Shown one piece after another: positions 9,024-18,200 of a DNA stretch of 39,088 bases. A program made the position numbers and the translations under genes. The DNA comes from Pedobacter sp. ok626 (lineage in GTDB: Bacteria > Bacteroidota > Bacteroidia > Sphingobacteriales > Sphingobacteriaceae): positions 1 through 39,088 of the forward strand of contig NZ_FNEX01000025.1 in the NCBI RefSeq assembly GCF_900100435.1, written 5' to 3'. The first letter of the stretch is position 1, and each line of letters opens with the position of its first letter. A model generated the notes under the pieces. That model was not told the DNA's origin. It saw only the letters and a program-made list of their open reading frames with translations, and made no database searches.

Positions 9024-9050
9024 TAGTTTATGGTTTGGTTTTGAAATGTC

Positions 9051-9080
9051 AAAGGCTTAATCTGTTACAATTAAGCCTTT
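9051..9080 (-). terminator. Perfect intercistronic hairpin between spt and the bCerS-like gene
   Basis: AAAGGCTTAA (9051-9060) and TTAAGCCTTT (9071-9080) are exactly complementary around a 10-base loop. It starts 10 bases beyond the spt stop. On the minus strand it is followed only by a short T stretch (TTTGACATTTC), so it may be a leaky terminator or an mRNA-stabilising structure rather than a complete stop. It would lower expression of the downstream genes relative to spt. Confidence 0.6.
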
Positions 9081-9090
9081 GTTAGATATT

Positions 9091-10296
9091 TTATATCGTT
9101 TCCTGGAATGATTTTACCTGGACTTCTTTTGCGGCAGCGGATAGCTTTTCAACGGCTTCCTCGATTTGCTCAAAAGTATGTGTGGCCATTAGAGAGAATC
9201 TAATTAGCGATGAATCAGATGGAACAGCAGGTGACACTACCGGGTTTACAAAAATTCCATTGTTGCTTAGAATATTGGTAACCATAAAGGTTTTGTCGTT
9301 ATCTCTGATGTAAACCGGAATAATAGGGCTGTCGGTGTGACCGATGTCGAATCCTGCTTCAACAAGCAATTGCTTAGCATAGTTTGTGTTTGCCCAAAGT
9401 TTATCAATGCGTTCAGGCTCAGATTCGATAATGTCCAGGGCAGCGATTACACTCGCTACAGCAGCTGGAGGCATACTCGCACTAAACATTAGAGAACGTG
9501 CTCTGTGTTTTACATATTCAATAGTTTCTTCTGTACCAGCGATAAATCCGCCTAATGAGGCTAGTGATTTACTGAAAGTACCCATAATCAAGTCAACCTC
9601 ATCCGTTAAACCGAAATGAGAAGCTGTACCAGAACCGTTAAAACCAATTACACCCAAACTATGGGCATCATCCATCATAATGTTGGCACCAAACTCCTTA
9701 GCAATTTTCACGATCTCTGGTAAGTTTACCAAATCGCCTTCCATACTAAAAATACCATCTGCTACAATTAGCTTAGCAGCATCTTCTGGTAACCTGCTCA
9801 ATTTCTTGCGCAAGTCATCCATATCATTATGGGCATATTTAATAGATCTAGAGAACGATAAACGACTACCGTCTATAATAGAGGCGTGATCATATTCGTC
9901 AAGGATTAAGTAGTCATTCCTGTCTAACAAGCAAGAGATAACACCTAAGTTAACCTGAAAACCTGTGCTGAATAACACAGCAGCTTCCTTACCTACATAT
10001 GCAGCTAGTCTTTTTTCAAGCTCAATATGTATATCCAATGTTCCATTTAAAAATCTTGAACCAGCACAGCCTGTCCCGTATTTATCTATGGCAGCTTTGG
10101 AAGCTTCCTTAATCTTGGGGTGATTAGTTAAACCCAGATAGGAGTTAGAGCCAAACATCAGCACCTTCTTCCCGTCTATAACGACTTCTGTGTCCTGGGC
10201 TGATTCAATTGCACGGAAATAAGGGTATAAACCTTTTTCCTTAATTGCCGTAGCGTCTTTAAAAGCTGCTATCCTATCGTGTAATTTTTTACGCAT
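9091..10296 (-). CDS. spt: Serine palmitoyltransferase
   Basis: A PLP enzyme of the alpha-oxoamine synthase family that condenses L-serine with palmitoyl-CoA to 3-ketosphinganine, the first step of sphingolipid synthesis. It has 401 residues, the size of the soluble bacterial enzymes. It closely follows the Sphingobacterium multivorum protein as I remember it, including LMFGSNSYLGLT, KYGTGCAGSRFLNGT and DDAHSLGVIG. The PLP lysine is Lys243 in GTFSKSLASLGG. Related KBL and BioF enzymes share the fold, but the N-terminal KGLYPYFRAIES and these blocks favour SPT. It is the first gene of the operon, with a good promoter at 10440-10470. Confidence 0.92.
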   Translation of the reverse strand: MRKKLHDRIAAFKDATAIKEKGLYPYFRAIESAQDTEVVIDGKKVLMFGSNSYLGLTNHPKIKEASKAAIDKYGTGCAGSRFLNGTLDIHIELEKRLAAYVGKEAAVLFSTGFQVNLGVISCLLDRNDYLILDEYDHASIIDGSRLSFSRSIKYAHNDMDDLRKKLSRLPEDAAKLIVADGIFSMEGDLVNLPEIVKIAKEFGANIMMDDAHSLGVIGFNGSGTASHFGLTDEVDLIMGTFSKSLASLGGFIAGTEETIEYVKHRARSLMFSASMPPAAVASVIAALDIIESEPERIDKLWANTNYAKQLLVEAGFDIGHTDSPIIPVYIRDNDKTFMVTNILSNNGIFVNPVVSPAVPSDSSLIRFSLMATHTFEQIEEAVEKLSAAAKEVQVKSFQETI

Positions 10297-10696
10297 GCTG
10301 GTACTTGTATGTTTAGATCACAGAACTCTTTAGTTGATATTATATTTCTTTATGAGGCATTACTTGTTCTGTCTTTAGTAAAACCGCATCATTTTATTTT
10401 CTGACTAAATTAACAATTTTGTCAATTCGTAAAAGTCCCCAAAGCTAAGATCATAAACACAGAAAACAAAACTTGAAGTGAACCAAGTTTGAATATATTA
10501 CTTTTTAATATAAAATTTACAATTTTCTTATAATTAATTCAAATTCGATCTATAATAACCTGTCAAAAATAAGAACTCTTTTGGAAAAATCAGACAAATT
10601 GGGGTCAACTATTTTTAATAAACACGAAAATGTGCAATAATTGACAACCAAATTAACTTTATATTGTTTTCTTTTTCACACCAAAAATCATGTCAT
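10297..10696. other. 400-bp divergent intergenic region
   Basis: AT-rich region between spt (minus) and the dienelactone hydrolase gene (plus). It contains the spt promoter (10440-10470). I see no convincing open frame, repeat or RNA gene. A TTGACA at 10641 with TATATTG at 10660 could serve the plus-strand gene, but spacing and match are poor. Confidence 0.6.
10440..10470 (-). promoter_or_regulatory. Bacteroidota-type promoter of spt operon
   Basis: On the minus strand TTTG (10470-10467) is followed after 19 bases by TAGCTTTG (10447-10440). This is an exact match to the Bacteroidota -33 TTTG and -7 TAnnTTTG elements with standard spacing. It would give an untranslated leader of roughly 135 bases before the spt ATG at 10296. 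Confidence 0.6.
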
Positions 10697-11548
10697 ATGG
10701 ATCAGAAAATTATTACGCTGTACGACGAGTACACGCATAGCAGCATCAGCAGAAAGGATTTTATGAAGAAACTAGCCATCCTTACTGGAAGTACAGCTAT
10801 GGCTTTGTCTGTTTTACCACTCTTGGAAAACAATTATGCAGCCGCTGCTACCATAAATGATGACAATCTACATACAGAAAATATCAGTTATAAAGGAGTT
10901 GATAGCGAGATGAAGGCTTTTCTGGCAAAACCTAAAGGCAAACAACATTTGGGTTGCGTACTAGTCATCCATGAGAACAGAGGGTTAAATCCACATACCA
11001 TTGATGTTACCAAGCGGGTCGCCGCTGAAGGATTCCTCGCCATAGGGGTAGATGCACTTTCGCCTTTTGGTGGGACGCCCGCGGATGAAGACAAAGCACG
11101 TGACCTGATTGGCAAGCTTGATCCGGAAAAAAATCTTCAGAACTACTTATTGGGATTGGAATATTTACGGAATAGGAAAGATGGAAATGGAAAAACTGGT
11201 TGTGTCGGTTTTTGTTGGGGTGGGGGGATGTCTAATAGATTAGCAGTTGCTGATCCAAAATTACTTGCTGCCGTTGCTTATTACGGTGCACAGCCAAAAA
11301 CGGAAGACGTGGCCAAAATCAAGGCCAGCATCATGCTACATTACGCGGGACTAGATGAACGAATTAATGCTGGAATTCCAGCGTATGAAGCTGCACTAAA
11401 GAAGGATCACGTTGATTATAAGTTATTTATATACGACGGCGTAAATCACGCTTTCAATAATGACACCTCGCCAACCCGTTACAATGAGGCCGCAGCTAAA
11501 CTGGCATGGCAAAGAACCATTTCATTATTTAAGGCCAAACTTAGCTGA
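10697..11548 (+). CDS. Dienelactone hydrolase family protein, exported
   Basis: An alpha/beta hydrolase of the dienelactone hydrolase family, 283 residues from the ATG at 10697; an earlier in-frame start at 10664 adds eleven residues with no family support. The nucleophile is Cys173 in GFCWGGG (the family uses Cys rather than Ser). The acid is probably the Asp of YAGLDERI near residue 225, and the base the His of GVNHAFNND near residue 255. After a 25-residue leader the hydrophobic stretch LAILTGSTAMALSVLPLL looks like an internal signal sequence preceded by SRKDFMKK, so periplasmic location is likely. The substrate is unknown. It stands alone between divergent and downstream promoters. Confidence 0.88.
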   Translation: MDQKIITLYDEYTHSSISRKDFMKKLAILTGSTAMALSVLPLLENNYAAAATINDDNLHTENISYKGVDSEMKAFLAKPKGKQHLGCVLVIHENRGLNPHTIDVTKRVAAEGFLAIGVDALSPFGGTPADEDKARDLIGKLDPEKNLQNYLLGLEYLRNRKDGNGKTGCVGFCWGGGMSNRLAVADPKLLAAVAYYGAQPKTEDVAKIKASIMLHYAGLDERINAGIPAYEAALKKDHVDYKLFIYDGVNHAFNNDTSPTRYNEAAAKLAWQRTISLFKAKLS

Positions 11549-11675
11549 TGTAAAATAAATATCTTCCTTAAAACCAATCCTTGTAAAACAAATTTAACTA
11601 GCACGTGTTTATAGGTTTGTCAGATAATTATACTTATAACTGACACTAAACATGAATTTTAAGCAAAAAAATGCT

Positions 11676-11683
11676 TACTTTTG
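11676..11683 (+). promoter_or_regulatory. Likely -7 element (TACTTTTG) of the RNA-binding protein gene
   Basis: TACTTTTG matches the Bacteroidota -7 consensus TAnnTTTG exactly and lies 19 bases before the ATG at 11703. No clear TTTG is present 19-21 bases upstream, so the -33 half is weak. The leader would be very short. Confidence 0.45.
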
Positions 11684-11702
11684 TACAAATTTTTAAACAT
11701 TA

Positions 11703-12011
11703 ATGAAGATATTTATTACAGGCCTTCCTTTAGAAGTAGGGGAAGATGAATTAACAGCCGTATTTGGTGATTTCGGTCAAGTAAAATCACTTAGGATAAT
11801 CAAAGATCGTGAGACTGGTCAAAGTCGTGGTTTTGGTTTTGTGGAAATGCCTGTTGAAGAAGAGGCAAAAGAAGCGATCAAACGTATGAACGGTGGTGAT
11901 TACAATGGTAACCGTATTAAAGTTGCTGAAGCGCAAGAAAAACCAAACACAGGCGGTGGCGCAGGTGGTGGTGGCTTTAGACGCAACAACCGTACAGAAA
12001 AAAGCTACTAA
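11703..12011 (+). CDS. RRM-type RNA-binding protein with Gly-rich tail
   Basis: A 102-residue protein with one RNA recognition motif. RNP2 is IFITGL (residues 3-8) and RNP1 is SRGFGFVEM (about residues 41-49), with the usual aromatic residues for base stacking. The C-terminus from about residue 83 is Gly/Arg-rich (GGGAGGGGFRRNNRTEKSY), which typically adds non-specific RNA binding. Small RRM proteins like this are common and abundant in Bacteroidota, which often lack Hfq, and act as global RNA binders. A strong terminator follows at 12053. Confidence 0.93.
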   Translation: MKIFITGLPLEVGEDELTAVFGDFGQVKSLRIIKDRETGQSRGFGFVEMPVEEEAKEAIKRMNGGDYNGNRIKVAEAQEKPNTGGGAGGGGFRRNNRTEKSY

Positions 12012-12052
12012 GCTTTTTCTTTCTACAGATTCTAGTATCAATCTATATAGGG

Positions 12053-12089
12053 CAGCAGTTATGACTTTTGTCGAAACTGCTGCTTTTTA
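12053..12089 (+). terminator. Intrinsic terminator after the RRM gene
   Basis: GCAGCAGTT (12053-12061) pairs with AACTGCTGC (12076-12084), the loop contains a further GAC/GTC pairing, and TTTTT follows directly at 12085-12089. It lies 41 bases after the stop codon at 12011. Confidence 0.85.
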
Positions 12090-12125
12090 GTATAGATATC
12101 GTCTGGCTTAAATTAAAAAGGACAA

Positions 12126-12815
12126 ATGCTAAAGAAATACGCTACGTTTAATATCATATTTGGGCTGATCTTTATCCTGCAACTTAGTTTCGGAGGAAAT
12201 AGCAGCAGTATTCTAGCTTATTTTATAAAACCCTGCATTGTACTATCCCTGCTCATCATGCTATATGTGAGTACCGGACTAAAAGGCCGTTTCCATAAAC
12301 GTTTATTTACAGGATTAATCTTCGCTCTTATGGGCGATGTATTGCTCATGTATACAGCGAAAGACGAATCCTATTTCATGTTTGGTCTTGCCGCATTTTT
12401 GGTAGGGCATATCTTTTACATCAGCGCATTTTACCTTGATTTTAAATCAGCACCCGAATTAGACAAAAAGGGAGCAAGGATTGCTATTTTGCTTTGTGCA
12501 ATAGCCGCCATTAGCTACTATTTCTATTTACGACCACACCTGGGAATCATGAAACTCCCAGTGATGATCTACGTTTTTGTGATTAGTATGATGATGATGA
12601 TGGCCAGTTTCCGCAATCTCCGTGTAAACAGCTCCAGCTTTAAATTGATTCTTTTTGGGGCATTGATCTTCCTTTTATCTGACTCAATCCTCGCTTACAA
12701 TAAGTTCGTACAGCTCATTGGTCATGCTGATATCTGGATCATGTCAACCTATATGATTGCCCAATACCTGATCACGATTGGCGCCATTGAGCGTAAACTA
12801 ATCCATACCAACTAA
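12126..12815 (+). CDS. YhhN family (lysoplasmalogenase-like) membrane protein
   Basis: A 229-residue polytopic membrane protein with about eight hydrophobic helices. The YhhN signature is visible: KPCIVLSLLIMLY near residue 35, FALMGDVLLMY near residue 66 and FMFGLAAFLVGHIFYI near residue 84, with SDSILAYNKF near residue 186. The conserved acidic residues in GDVLL and SDSILA are those thought to matter in lysoplasmalogenases, which hydrolyse the vinyl-ether bond of lysoplasmalogens. Whether this bacterium has plasmalogens cannot be judged here. Its last bases overlap the end of the convergent pbpC by four bases (12812-12815). Confidence 0.85.
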   Translation: MLKKYATFNIIFGLIFILQLSFGGNSSSILAYFIKPCIVLSLLIMLYVSTGLKGRFHKRLFTGLIFALMGDVLLMYTAKDESYFMFGLAAFLVGHIFYISAFYLDFKSAPELDKKGARIAILLCAIAAISYYFYLRPHLGIMKLPVMIYVFVISMMMMMASFRNLRVNSSSFKLILFGALIFLLSDSILAYNKFVQLIGHADIWIMSTYMIAQYLITIGAIERKLIHTN

Positions 12816-15229
12816 TTCGATTTCTTTTCCTTATCTAAGATTGTAAAGGTTTGTACCAGTCTTTCTCCTTTATCATCCACAAGTGTAAGTATATGTTTTC
12901 CTGGGCTTGGACTCACAGCCAATTGGTGGTAATTTTTCGTAGTAGCAATGTATTCGCCATCAATATGCCAGTATATCTTAGCATCCGCATTGCGATGTGT
13001 CGCATTTAGAACTACTTTTCCACGACTACCATCAAATTCTACAGGCACATAAATACTCGCATAATCCTTGGGGTAAATCATGTCCATAACGTAATTATTC
13101 CCCACATCGCCACAACCAGGCTTAAAAGCCGGAAGTAATTTATATTCGCTGTTTTTGATTTTGTAATAATATTCCATGGCGGGCGGCAATACAAACCAGG
13201 ATACATGCAACATATCAGCGGGCGCCTCACAAGCATCTGTAACACGAAAACTGCCCGTTTTATCCAAATGAATCAACTTATGGTAAGGACAAAGCACTGT
13301 TTTTTCTCCTGCAGGTGATACGAGTTCTTCAATTACATCCTTACAGTATTCACCGGCCTTATAGCCACTTTGTCGACAAACACGCATTTTCTTAAGCTTG
13401 GTCTTAGGTGTTTTAAACCAATTCGCATTGGGCAATAGTTTAAAAATATCAAACAACACCGGTGCCGCTACATCAATACCTGTCAATCCCGGCCGACCTT
13501 CGCCATCTGCATTTCCTACCCAAACGCAAACCACAAAATCAGGATTCAGTCCAATTGCCCATGCATCTCTAAATCCAAAACTCGTTCCCGTTTTCCAGGC
13601 CAGCCTTTGCGAAGAAGAAAACTGCTCCCATAAACCTTCTTCACCTGGGCGCATTAGCTCTTCCATTGCATTAAAGGCATTCCAGATCGAACCATGATCC
13701 AGCACCGAAGTCACTTGCGTCTCATAGGCTTCAAAATACCCTTTACGCTCAGCACTCTTGCCTTTAATATAATCCGGCGCATCATAATCACGGGGATTAT
13801 ACCTGCCTTTGTAGTCATTAAAATGGTTTAAAGTGCGGGCCATTCCCATATATGTCTTTGCAAGATCCCACATTGTAACCTCACTACCACCAAGAATAAG
13901 CGAGAGACCATAATGATCAGCAGGTTGGTTCAGCGTACTGAAACCTAGCTTTTTTAATTGATCATAAAAGCGCTGATACTTATAGTTTTGCAACATCTTA
14001 ACTGAAGGGATATTTAAGGATCGACTCAATGCTTTATCAGCGGGGATAGCCCCATCATAACCTAAATCGTAGTTCTGAGGAGAGTAACCACCAATTTGCG
14101 TCGGAATATCAGGGATCAGTGTTCTTGGTAAGATAAATCCGTCATTCATCATACTCGCATAAAGCAGTGGCTTTAATGTGCTCCCCGGACTTCGGGGCGC
14201 TCTGATCATGTCTACATGGCTTTCCAGCTCTTTATTTTCAGGTTGATAAATATTGCCAACATAACTTGCCACGGTACCGTGTTTTACATCCAGCACCAAA
14301 GCCGAGATGTTATTAATATCGTTAGCTCTATAGCGATTGTTATACCGCTTAAGCAAAGAATTGATCTTCAGTTGTAAATCATAGTTTAATGTAGAAGTAA
14401 TCCTTGTACTCTTGTTTTTCAATGCACTACGCTCTGTTTTAAAACGATTAAGCAGGTGGGGGGCATTCTGAGGTAAAGCTTGAGGCTTACCCGGGATAGG
14501 CTCAAGCTTAGATAAATTAGCGGTAGCCTGATCAATAAACTTTAATGCTGCTATTTTATCCAATAAGTCGTTCCGCTTTTTGATCAGTTTAACGGAGTTT
14601 TTGCCAGGGTGTACTAACGATGGACTGTTTGGCAATACCGCTAATGTAGCCATTTCACCCCAGGAGAGTGTTTCTGGGCTACGTCCAAAATAACGCCACG
14701 AAGCAGCTTCAAGACCAACCACGTTGCTGCCAAAAGGCGCATTTGACGCATACAAATTTAGAATATCCTGTTTGGAATGGGTGATTTCCAACCTTAAGGC
14801 CAACAACATTTCGATAAGTTTTTGGCCTATAGTCCGGCTTTCTCTGCGGGAAAGCCGGATCACTTGCATGGTTAGCGTACTACCTCCACTAACTACGCTT
14901 TTGGCCTTTATGTTCTGCCGCATCGCCCTACTCATAGCCAGCAAATCTACTCCTGGATGCTGATAAAAACGTTTATCTTCGAAAGCAATGATACATTGCG
15001 CAAACTTTTGCGGAATACTATCTGCTTCTGGAAAGCGCCATTGTCCATCTTTAGCTATTGATGCACTTAGCAGCTCTCCATTCGACGCCTCAACTACATA
15101 AGAAGTTGGACTGACAAACAATTTTGAAGGCAAAGCAAACCAAAACCACAGCAGCAGAACTAAACAAATACCATCGGAAATTCGGATTGCATTATACTTC
15201 TTAAACATCCTTTTTTTACTTTCCACCAC
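12812..15229 (-). CDS. pbpC: Penicillin-binding protein 1C
   Basis: A bifunctional class A PBP, 805 residues from the GTG at 15229; an ATG seven codons in (15208) is an equally plausible start. Order: membrane anchor (about 16-35), glycosyltransferase GT51 with FEDKRFYQHPGVD near residue 85 and GGSTLTMQVIRL near 118, then the transpeptidase with the Ser of PGSTLKP at residue 350, SLN near 392 and KTGTSFGFRD near 548. The C-terminal PBP1C-specific domain (about 710-800) has SPSPGKHILTLVDD. It follows the alpha-2-macroglobulin gene by 26 bases, the same pairing as yfhM-pbpC in E. coli, suggesting A2M-guided wall repair. Confidence 0.94.
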   Translation of the reverse strand: MVESKKRMFKKYNAIRISDGICLVLLLWFWFALPSKLFVSPTSYVVEASNGELLSASIAKDGQWRFPEADSIPQKFAQCIIAFEDKRFYQHPGVDLLAMSRAMRQNIKAKSVVSGGSTLTMQVIRLSRRESRTIGQKLIEMLLALRLEITHSKQDILNLYASNAPFGSNVVGLEAASWRYFGRSPETLSWGEMATLAVLPNSPSLVHPGKNSVKLIKKRNDLLDKIAALKFIDQATANLSKLEPIPGKPQALPQNAPHLLNRFKTERSALKNKSTRITSTLNYDLQLKINSLLKRYNNRYRANDINNISALVLDVKHGTVASYVGNIYQPENKELESHVDMIRAPRSPGSTLKPLLYASMMNDGFILPRTLIPDIPTQIGGYSPQNYDLGYDGAIPADKALSRSLNIPSVKMLQNYKYQRFYDQLKKLGFSTLNQPADHYGLSLILGGSEVTMWDLAKTYMGMARTLNHFNDYKGRYNPRDYDAPDYIKGKSAERKGYFEAYETQVTSVLDHGSIWNAFNAMEELMRPGEEGLWEQFSSSQRLAWKTGTSFGFRDAWAIGLNPDFVVCVWVGNADGEGRPGLTGIDVAAPVLFDIFKLLPNANWFKTPKTKLKKMRVCRQSGYKAGEYCKDVIEELVSPAGEKTVLCPYHKLIHLDKTGSFRVTDACEAPADMLHVSWFVLPPAMEYYYKIKNSEYKLLPAFKPGCGDVGNNYVMDMIYPKDYASIYVPVEFDGSRGKVVLNATHRNADAKIYWHIDGEYIATTKNYHQLAVSPSPGKHILTLVDDKGERLVQTFTILDKEKKSN

Positions 15230-15255
15230 GCTATATGCTCACCGTCATCGAGAAT

Positions 15256-18200
15256 TTACTTAATTACTTGCACCCATTTCCCGCCTTCAGTAGCATTAAT
15301 GCTATTGTTGTACATAGCTTCACATTGTACGGCCGATAAGTAATACCTACCGATATATGAAGCATTTAACAATACCTTATAAGTCACTGTTTCGTTCTCC
15401 CTTAAATTGAAATACGTAAACACGCGATCATCTCTGATGTCGCGATAGGTGTAAGGTGAAGCCGCAAGGATGCTTTCGTTATCATTTACCCTGGTATTGA
15501 TGATCTCCCAACCTGAAGGAAAAATCTGTGTTAAGGCCATTTGTTCATAATAACCCATTTTTCCAGGATTTTTAACAACTACCTCGGCATAGAAATCAGT
15601 TCCCTGTTTCAATAAAGCAGGATCAAGTGGTTTGCCATTCAGCAGTTTATAGTTCACGTTCATATCCAATACTTCAGGATTATTCGGCAAGAAGTTGTTT
15701 TGTCCCGCTGCTGGCTGTCCTTCCAAAATCAATCGTACAAACAACACTCTGTTTCCTGTATTGCTGATAGCAATTCCGTTACCAGCTTTAAAAGTTAAGG
15801 CGGTGCTATTCAGGAATTGATTAGAATTAACTTTACTGTTTTTGCCATCAATGGTATAGCTGTACTGTAAATTATTGGAAGCTGTATTGGCACCGCAGAA
15901 TTTAGCGATAGCTAGCAAACTATACGCGGTAGTTTGGGTGCTATACCAATCATCTTTACCCAATTTAATAGCTAATGATTGAATGAGTTTAGCACCCTCT
16001 GCTTTGCGGCCTAGCAATGTTAAAGTCTCCAATATCATTGCTTCATCCCTAATGTCAGATCCATAAGTGCCACCTAATTGGTTATAAGGTTTTACTTCAA
16101 TAGGTAAATCTTTAATTAGGTTATTTGCAGCATCAGATTGTCCAGCAAGCTTATATGCAGCAGCCAATCGCCATTTAGCACTTACAGAGAGGTATTGGAA
16201 GCCTCTTAATCTGTTCATCGCCGCCATATCTGCTCTTTTAGCTAATGCAAGCACATACAAGCGGTAAGATTGTGAAAGATCACCACCATAAAAGTTATTA
16301 CTGTTTGGCGACCAATTAGCGGCTTTAACTTTCAAATAACGCAACAACTCATCCAACATACCGACAGGGGTGGTGTACCCTGCGTTCTGCGCTTCGACGA
16401 GGAAGTGGCCAGCATAATTGCTTCCCCACTCATCCGAACTGCTTGCACCTGGCCAATAACCCAAGCCACCATCTGTAGTCTGGAAACCACGCAACCTGTT
16501 GATTCCGGCTTTTAAATTTCGTTCTGTTTCTGCTTTCTGTTGTTCCGTTAATTGGATTAATTTGTTTAAGAACAACTGCGGAAAAATCCCTGAAGTGGTT
16601 TGCTCCACGCAACCATGCGGATATTGTACCAGGTAACTCAATCGTTTTTTAAGATTGATGGGTGGGATAGAAGAGACCTCTACACTACCGGAGTTGGTAC
16701 CCACCATGCCTATAGGAAGATATTTAGTTCCCCAATTACGACCAGGCTCGATCACTGCCGATGCCACATTGGTTACAAAAGGATTTGGATTTCGAATATC
16801 CAGTTCCACATCGTAAGCTGTTTTCTCTGCACCACTTTGAGCAATCAGTTTGATTTTTGCAATACCGGTCATCTCAGGAGCCTTGACCTCAAAGTAAGCC
16901 ATTTGCTCGCCTGGTTGTTTAAAATTCAACTGAATCGTTTTATTACCCTGTACCTGTAGGTTTTGTAGTTGCAATTGTACCGTAACATTTTTTAGGTTGT
17001 TTTCAGTAGCAAATACTGTCGCAGGTAATGTAAAGCTCTCACCTGGACCAATTACTCTCGGTACTGTAGCCAATAACATCAGCGGCTTTTTAACTTGCAC
17101 CGACTTCTCTACCGAACCATAGGCGCCATCCTGACCAGCTACAACCATTGCCCTTACGGCTCCAATATATTGTGGCAATTTAAATTTATGTGTTTGCGAA
17201 GCACCTTTAGCCAAAGCAAAGGGGCCCAAATATTTCACAACGGGCACAAAGCGGTTGGCTTTAGCAGGGTTTAAATTTCTGTTTACACTACCATCACCAC
17301 CAATGCTCAGGATGCGTTCCAAGTTACCGCCCCATGCACCTAATACATAATCAAAAAGATCCCATGTTTTTACACCTAAGCCTTCACGAGCATAAAATAC
17401 TGCATGAGGGTCAGGTGTTTTAAACCTGGTTAAGTCAAGTAAACCTTCATCTACTATAGCAATGGTATAAGTCATCGCTTTACCATTCTGCTCAGAAACT
17501 GTGATATTGCTTTCCGTTTCAGGCTTCAACTTATCCGCCATTTTAATGATAGGTTTCAATATCGTCTGAGGATCTTCAACCATCAATGGAATTGCACCAT
17601 ACATACGAATAGGCAAATCATTTACGGTCTGTGCATGCGGCTGGAGTAGTGTTACATTGGCAAATACGTTTGGAGCCATTTCCTTTTCGGCTTTAAACTT
17701 AAACTGTGTTTGTCCTTTTTTGGTGTCTGTCCAAAAGGTTTTTAACACCTTACTTCCATTTTCTATGGAAATTAAAGCTCTGCCACCTTCTCCAGATGGA
17801 ATGGTTAACACTACTTCTTCACCGACTTGAAACTTAGTTTTATTGGCAGTAAACGAAAGCATAGAGGCTTCGGTAGGGTTGCTACCTTGCTCGCGCTGTG
17901 CCCATCCCGGCCAGTCAATGTATACCGATTTACCAGTTACATGACCGCTATTTAAATCTCTTACCAGAATTAGGTAACGACCCCATTCTGGCTCATCTAT
18001 TCTAAACTTCCAATTGCCCTTACCATTAGATAAGGTAACATTCTCCTTTTTAACCAGTTTATTATAAGAGTTTTGTGTGAAATTGGCGAAGGAGTTTTCA
18101 TTATCCTGTTCCCACCACCAGCGCCATTGAACTTTATAAAGCTCTACCTCAACGTTTTTACTACCCTGCAATAACTTACCATCACGATTTACATTTACAA

